Below are positions 60,600 to 64,000 of a stretch of 64,000 nt of DNA, one piece after another; position 1 is the first letter of the stretch; each line of letters begins with the position of its first letter. Below the pieces are notes generated by a model, which was not told the origin of the DNA, made no database searches, and was given only the letters and a program-made list of their open reading frames with translations. Location: the NCBI RefSeq assembly GCF_002214545.1, contig NZ_CP015105.1:1488001-1552000 (forward strand), written 5' to 3'. This DNA is from Thermococcus thioreducens. Its GTDB lineage: Archaea > Methanobacteriota_B > Thermococci > Thermococcales > Thermococcaceae. Position numbers and translations under genes: made by a program.

Positions 60600-63500
60600 T
60601 CACCCGCTCAAATGTCCGAACATCTCAGCATGCTCGGCCTCGCTCCTCTTCCTTGCCTCTTCAAGTATCTTCATGGCCTTCTCAAGGCTGAGCGCCACAA
60701 CTCTTGACACGCCGTTCCTCATGCTGACGCCGATTATCTTGTCCGCGTTGGCCATCATGACGTCCCTGAGGGTTATCACGATGAACTGGCTGTTCTGCGA
60801 TGCTTCTTTGATGAGGTCTGCGACGCGCTTGACGTTGGCATCGTCGAGGTGGGCATCGATCTCGTCGAAGAGGTAGAACGGCGCCGGCTTGTAGCGCTGT
60901 ATCGCGAAGACGAAGGCGAGTGCGGTTAGTGCCTTCTCACCGCCGCTCATGGCCTCTATGCGCTTGACGTCTTTTCCAGCAGGCTTGGCCTCTATCTCAA
61001 GACCGCCCGCGAAGGGGTCGTCCGGGTTCTCAAGGATGAGCCTGGCGCTCCCTCCAGGGGAGAGCTTCGCGAAGAGCTCCGAGAAGTTCCTGGCTATCTC
61101 GCTGAGGGTCTGCATAAAGACGTTCCTCTTCTGCCCCTCTATCTCCTCGATGAACTCCTCTATGCTCTCCTTCTCAGCCAGAACCTGCTCGCGCTTGCTC
61201 TTCAGCTCAAGGTATCTCCTCTCAACGACCTCGAAGTCCTCTATGGCCTTCATGTTGACGGGCTCAAGGGAGCGTATCTCCTCCTCCATCTTCTCTATCT
61301 GCTCCCTCAAAGCCTCAAGCTCCAGCGGGACTTCCTTGATGCTCCTTATGAGCTTGGTGTCGTGGTGCTTCAGCTCGTCCTGCTTCTCCTTCAGCGTTGC
61401 CTCGTACTGGGCGAGCTTTATCTTGAGTGTGTTGGCCTCGATGCGCAGCTCCTGGAGCTTGGAGTTGAGCTCGTCCTTCTCCGAGCGGAGGTCTATTATC
61501 TCGTTCTTGACTTTCTCGCGTCTCTCGCGGAGCTCCTTGAGCTCGTCCTTGACGCTCTCCTCAGCCTTCCTGAGCTCCTCAAGTTCCTTCTCGAACTCCT
61601 TTATCGCGTTCTCGTTCTCGGCGATGTTGGCCTTGAGGGCGTTTATCCTGTTCACGAGCCCCTCTATCTCCTCCTCGAGGTCGGCCTTCCTCGGGAGGAG
61701 CTCCTCGTTTATCCTTATCTCAAGGTTCTCAAGCTTACTTTCCACCTTGCTCAGCTCTTCCCTCAGCTTGCTTATCTCGTGCTCCACTTCCCTGATCTTC
61801 TGGTTCAGCTCCCTCGCCTCGGGGTTCTCAAGGGCCCTTTTGAGCTTCTCCCTCTTCTTCTCAAGCCGCTCTATCCTTCCGCGGAGCTTTGCCATGTCGC
61901 CCTTAGTTCCGTGAATCCTCTTCTCAAGAACCTCGATGAGCCTCTCGCTCTCCTCGATACCCTCCTTGAGGGCCTTATCTTCAGCAAGAAGACGCTCCAT
62001 CTCCCTCTGGACGACCTGAAGGTCCTTGCTCAGGTCGCTCTTTCTCATGCGGAGCTCAAAGAGCTCGTTCTGGAGGCCCTTAACCTCGATCTTGAGCGCG
62101 TTAATTGAGGATTCCAAAGCTTCTTTCTCACGTTCGAGCCTCTCGGCCCTCTTCCTTATCTCGTCGACGTTTACCCCGAGCTTGCCCCTCGGCCTGTAGT
62201 GGCCGCCGGTTATCGCCCCGCTCCTCTCAAGGAGCTCGCCGCCCAGGGTCACCATACGAACCTTTCCGATTCCTACTGCTCTTGCCTCACCCATGTCGCT
62301 CACGATGAGCGTGTCCCCAAGGGCATACGCTACCGCGTTTTTGAAGCGCGGGTCGTACTGAACGACGTCCATCGCAGGGATGCCGAGCGAAGGCCTCTCG
62401 CGCATAGAACGGGGCTTTATCTTGTTGAGCGGGAGGAAGGTCAGCCTTCCGAGCTTTTTCTCCTTGAGGAGCTTGATGGCCTTCTCGGCGACCTTATCGT
62501 CCTCGACCACAACGTTGTCGTAGTTCCCACCGAGGGCGACCTCCACAGCCAGAGCATAGTCCTTGTCCTCAACGCTTATCAGCTCTCCAAGCGAGCCGTA
62601 GAGGCCGGGAATGTTCTGGTTCTTGAGGAACTCTATGGCCCGGTTGCCCCTCACCTCACGCTGGGCCTCGGCTTTGATGAGCTCTTCCCTCGCTTTAGAA
62701 AGCTCCCCTTCGACCTTTCTGAGGGCTTTGGTCTTTTCCTCAAGCTCCTTTTCCGCCTTCCTAAGCCTCGCCTCCGCCTTCGACATCTTTCCGTCTATCT
62801 CCCCGAGCTCGGAACGCTTGGCCTCAAGGGATTTCTTTGCCTCCTCGATTTTGGACTTGAGTGCCGTTCTCTTAGCGCTGTCCTGTGCAATCTTGGTCTT
62901 AAGGCGCTCTATCTCTTCCTCGAACTTCCTGATGTCGCTCTCCTTCATGTAGAGCTCCCTCTTGGCCTCCTCAAGTTCGTCAACGACCTTGTCGAAGTCC
63001 TGTTTGGCTATCGCAAAGTCCCTGTCTATCTCTCCGAGCTTGATGACCAGCTCGTTTTTGACGACCTCTTTCTCCTTTATCTCCGCCTTGAGCTTCTCGC
63101 GCCTCTTCGTCCAGCGCTGAATGGCATTCCTGCTCTTCTCTATTTCCTCGGATACCTTCTTCAGCTCCTCCTTTGTCTTGGCGAGCCTGTGCTGACTGTC
63201 CTCTATCTCCTTCTGGGCCAGCTCGATGTTCTTCCTCGCCATCTCGATCTTCGACTGAACCTCGCTGATCTTCCGGGTAACCTCAAGGATGCCGTCCTCG
63301 CTCTTATCTTCAAGCTCCTTCTCGATGGCGTTCAGCTCCTTCTCTTTGGCGACTATCTCCTTGGCTATGTCCTTGAGGCGCTCCTCTATGGCAGCTATCT
63401 CTGCCTCTATCTCCTTGTCGCGGAGATTGTTCTCTTCAATCAGGGACTTCAGCTTCCGTATCTCACCAAGGAGAAGCGTAACCTTCGCCTTCTCGACACG

Positions 63501-64000
63501 GTCTTTGAGGTCGAGGTAGCGGAGGGCATCGTTGCGCTCCTTTTCAAGCTTGTCGAGCTGGGATTTGACTTCCCTGATGAGCAGGTCAACGCGAGCGAGG
63601 TTTTCTTCGGCCTGCTTCAGCTCCTTCAGGGCCTTCTCCTTCTTTGCATCGTACTCCGCTATTCCTGATATCTCGTCTATGAGCATCCTCCTCTCGGTCG
63701 GGCTCATCTTGATGAACTTGGTTATATCCCCCTGGAGAACGAGGTTGTATCCTTCGGGCGAAATCATCGCGGCGCTGAGGACGTCGAGTATGTCGCTCCT
63801 GCTTGTTCTCTTGCCGTTGAGCCAGTAGGTGCTCCTCCCGTCGGGATAAACGCGGCGCTTTATCACGACCTCATCCTCATCGATTGGAAAGCCCCTGTCC
63901 TCGTTGTTGAAGTACATCGCCACCTCGGCGTACTTTGCCGGCGCCTCTGTTTTTGTGCCCGCGAATATAAGGTCGCTTATCCTGGTGGCACGCATGGCCT
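60600..64000 (-). CDS. smc: chromosome segregation ATPase SMC, 5' end outside the window
   Basis: About 1,133 codons of SMC; the first ~50, with Walker A, lie right of the window. What is seen: the rest of the N-terminal head (ATRISDLIFAG, then NLVLQGDITKFIKM), a long coiled coil, a hinge at roughly residues 455-610 of this fragment (IPGLYGSLGELISVEDKDYALAVEVALGG), the returning coiled coil, and the C-terminal head with signature MSGGEKALTALAFVFAIQRY and Walker B FYLFDEIDAHLDDAN. The frame is open to base 64000, so any start inside the window is only apparent. It condenses and separates chromosomes with ScpA. Confidence 0.96.
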   Translation of the reverse strand, partial: AMRATRISDLIFAGTKTEAPAKYAEVAMYFNNEDRGFPIDEDEVVIKRRVYPDGRSTYWLNGKRTSRSDILDVLSAAMISPEGYNLVLQGDITKFIKMSPTERRMLIDEISGIAEYDAKKEKALKELKQAEENLARVDLLIREVKSQLDKLEKERNDALRYLDLKDRVEKAKVTLLLGEIRKLKSLIEENNLRDKEIEAEIAAIEERLKDIAKEIVAKEKELNAIEKELEDKSEDGILEVTRKISEVQSKIEMARKNIELAQKEIEDSQHRLAKTKEELKKVSEEIEKSRNAIQRWTKRREKLKAEIKEKEVVKNELVIKLGEIDRDFAIAKQDFDKVVDELEEAKRELYMKESDIRKFEEEIERLKTKIAQDSAKRTALKSKIEEAKKSLEAKRSELGEIDGKMSKAEARLRKAEKELEEKTKALRKVEGELSKAREELIKAEAQREVRGNRAIEFLKNQNIPGLYGSLGELISVEDKDYALAVEVALGGNYDNVVVEDDKVAEKAIKLLKEKKLGRLTFLPLNKIKPRSMRERPSLGIPAMDVVQYDPRFKNAVAYALGDTLIVSDMGEARAVGIGKVRMVTLGGELLERSGAITGGHYRPRGKLGVNVDEIRKRAERLEREKEALESSINALKIEVKGLQNELFELRMRKSDLSKDLQVVQREMERLLAEDKALKEGIEESERLIEVLEKRIHGTKGDMAKLRGRIERLEKKREKLKRALENPEARELNQKIREVEHEISKLREELSKVESKLENLEIRINEELLPRKADLEEEIEGLVNRINALKANIAENENAIKEFEKELEELRKAEESVKDELKELRERREKVKNEIIDLRSEKDELNSKLQELRIEANTLKIKLAQYEATLKEKQDELKHHDTKLIRSIKEVPLELEALREQIEKMEEEIRSLEPVNMKAIEDFEVVERRYLELKSKREQVLAEKESIEEFIEEIEGQKRNVFMQTLSEIARNFSELFAKLSPGGSARLILENPDDPFAGGLEIEAKPAGKDVKRIEAMSGGEKALTALAFVFAIQRYKPAPFYLFDEIDAHLDDANVKRVADLIKEASQNSQFIVITLRDVMMANADKIIGVSMRNGVSRVVALSLEKAMKILEEARKRSEAEHAEMFGHLSG

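Noticed and set aside
62199-63668. Very long antisense frames inside smc
   Set aside because: Mirror frames of GC-rich coiled-coil coding sequence; no ribosome sites and low-complexity Leu/Ser content.

Overview
The window looks like the chromosome of a hyperthermophilic archaeon of the order Thermococcales, most likely Thermococcus. The grounds are gene content: ADP-dependent phosphofructokinase, ADP-forming acyl-CoA synthetase, sn-glycerol-1-phosphate dehydrogenase, GGGP synthase, Hef, XerA, AMP phosphorylase, a stomatin/NfeD protease pair and DUF257 and DUF835 proteins. Archaeal signals agree: BRE/TATA promoters, GGTGA-type ribosome sites, a tRNA-Met with a bulge-helix-bulge intron, encoded CCA tails, and C/D and H/ACA guide RNAs. 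Genes are tightly packed on both strands, often with overlapping stops and starts.

Layout. 1-2.8 kb: a PadR-regulated ABC exporter operon, a small unknown protein and endonuclease III. 2.8-6 kb: two PhoU/TrkA_C paralogues and an IS607-type element (serine recombinase plus TnpB). 6-12 kb: SLC41/MgtE-type transporter, sugar isomerase, ADP-forming acyl-CoA synthetase alpha and beta, and two DUF257 proteins. 12-15.5 kb: a frameshifted cysteine synthase homologue and two secreted or anchored unknown proteins, partly AT-rich. 15.5-23.7 kb: two ThiI-type proteins, nitroreductase, maleate isomerase-like protein, ADP-PFK, XerA with a Toprim/coiled-coil partner, and SfsA. 23.8-31.6 kb: DUF234 ATPase, M42 peptidase, XPD-type helicase, a candidate structured RNA and a frameshifted membrane protein.

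31.9-39.7 kb: tRNA-Met, transglutaminase-like lipoprotein, DEAD-box helicase, tRNA-Lys, DUF835 protein, tRNA-Leu, rhomboid, IMPase/FBPase, DUF63, EgsA and UPF0179. 39.7-47.9 kb: 5-oxoprolinase genes pxpA/B/C interrupted by a toxin-antitoxin pair, Nob1, a secreted unknown protein, a C/D sRNA, an MNT/HEPN operon behind three phased operators, and an AlkA-type glycosylase. 48-56.3 kb: NfeD protease and stomatin, MinD, AMP phosphorylase, GIY-YIG protein, GGGP synthase and an M55 peptidase. 56.3-64 kb: an H/ACA sRNA, Hef, a broken PIN toxin pair, ScpA and most of SMC, which runs off the right edge.

How the genes work together. EgsA and GGGP synthase catalyse consecutive steps of archaeal ether-lipid synthesis. 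PfkC feeds the modified Embden-Meyerhof pathway, and the acyl-CoA synthetase recovers ATP at its end. SMC-ScpA and XerA serve chromosome handling, and Nth, the AlkA-type protein, XPD and Hef serve repair. Three genes appear frameshifted, each at a homopolymer or short-repeat tract; these may be real decay or assembly errors. The least explained loci are the MNT/HEPN operon with its operators and downstream C/D sRNA, the toxin pair inside the pxp genes, the 29.46 kb hairpin RNA, and the AT-rich secreted proteins at 13-15.5 kb. All family assignments come from reading motifs, without database searches.
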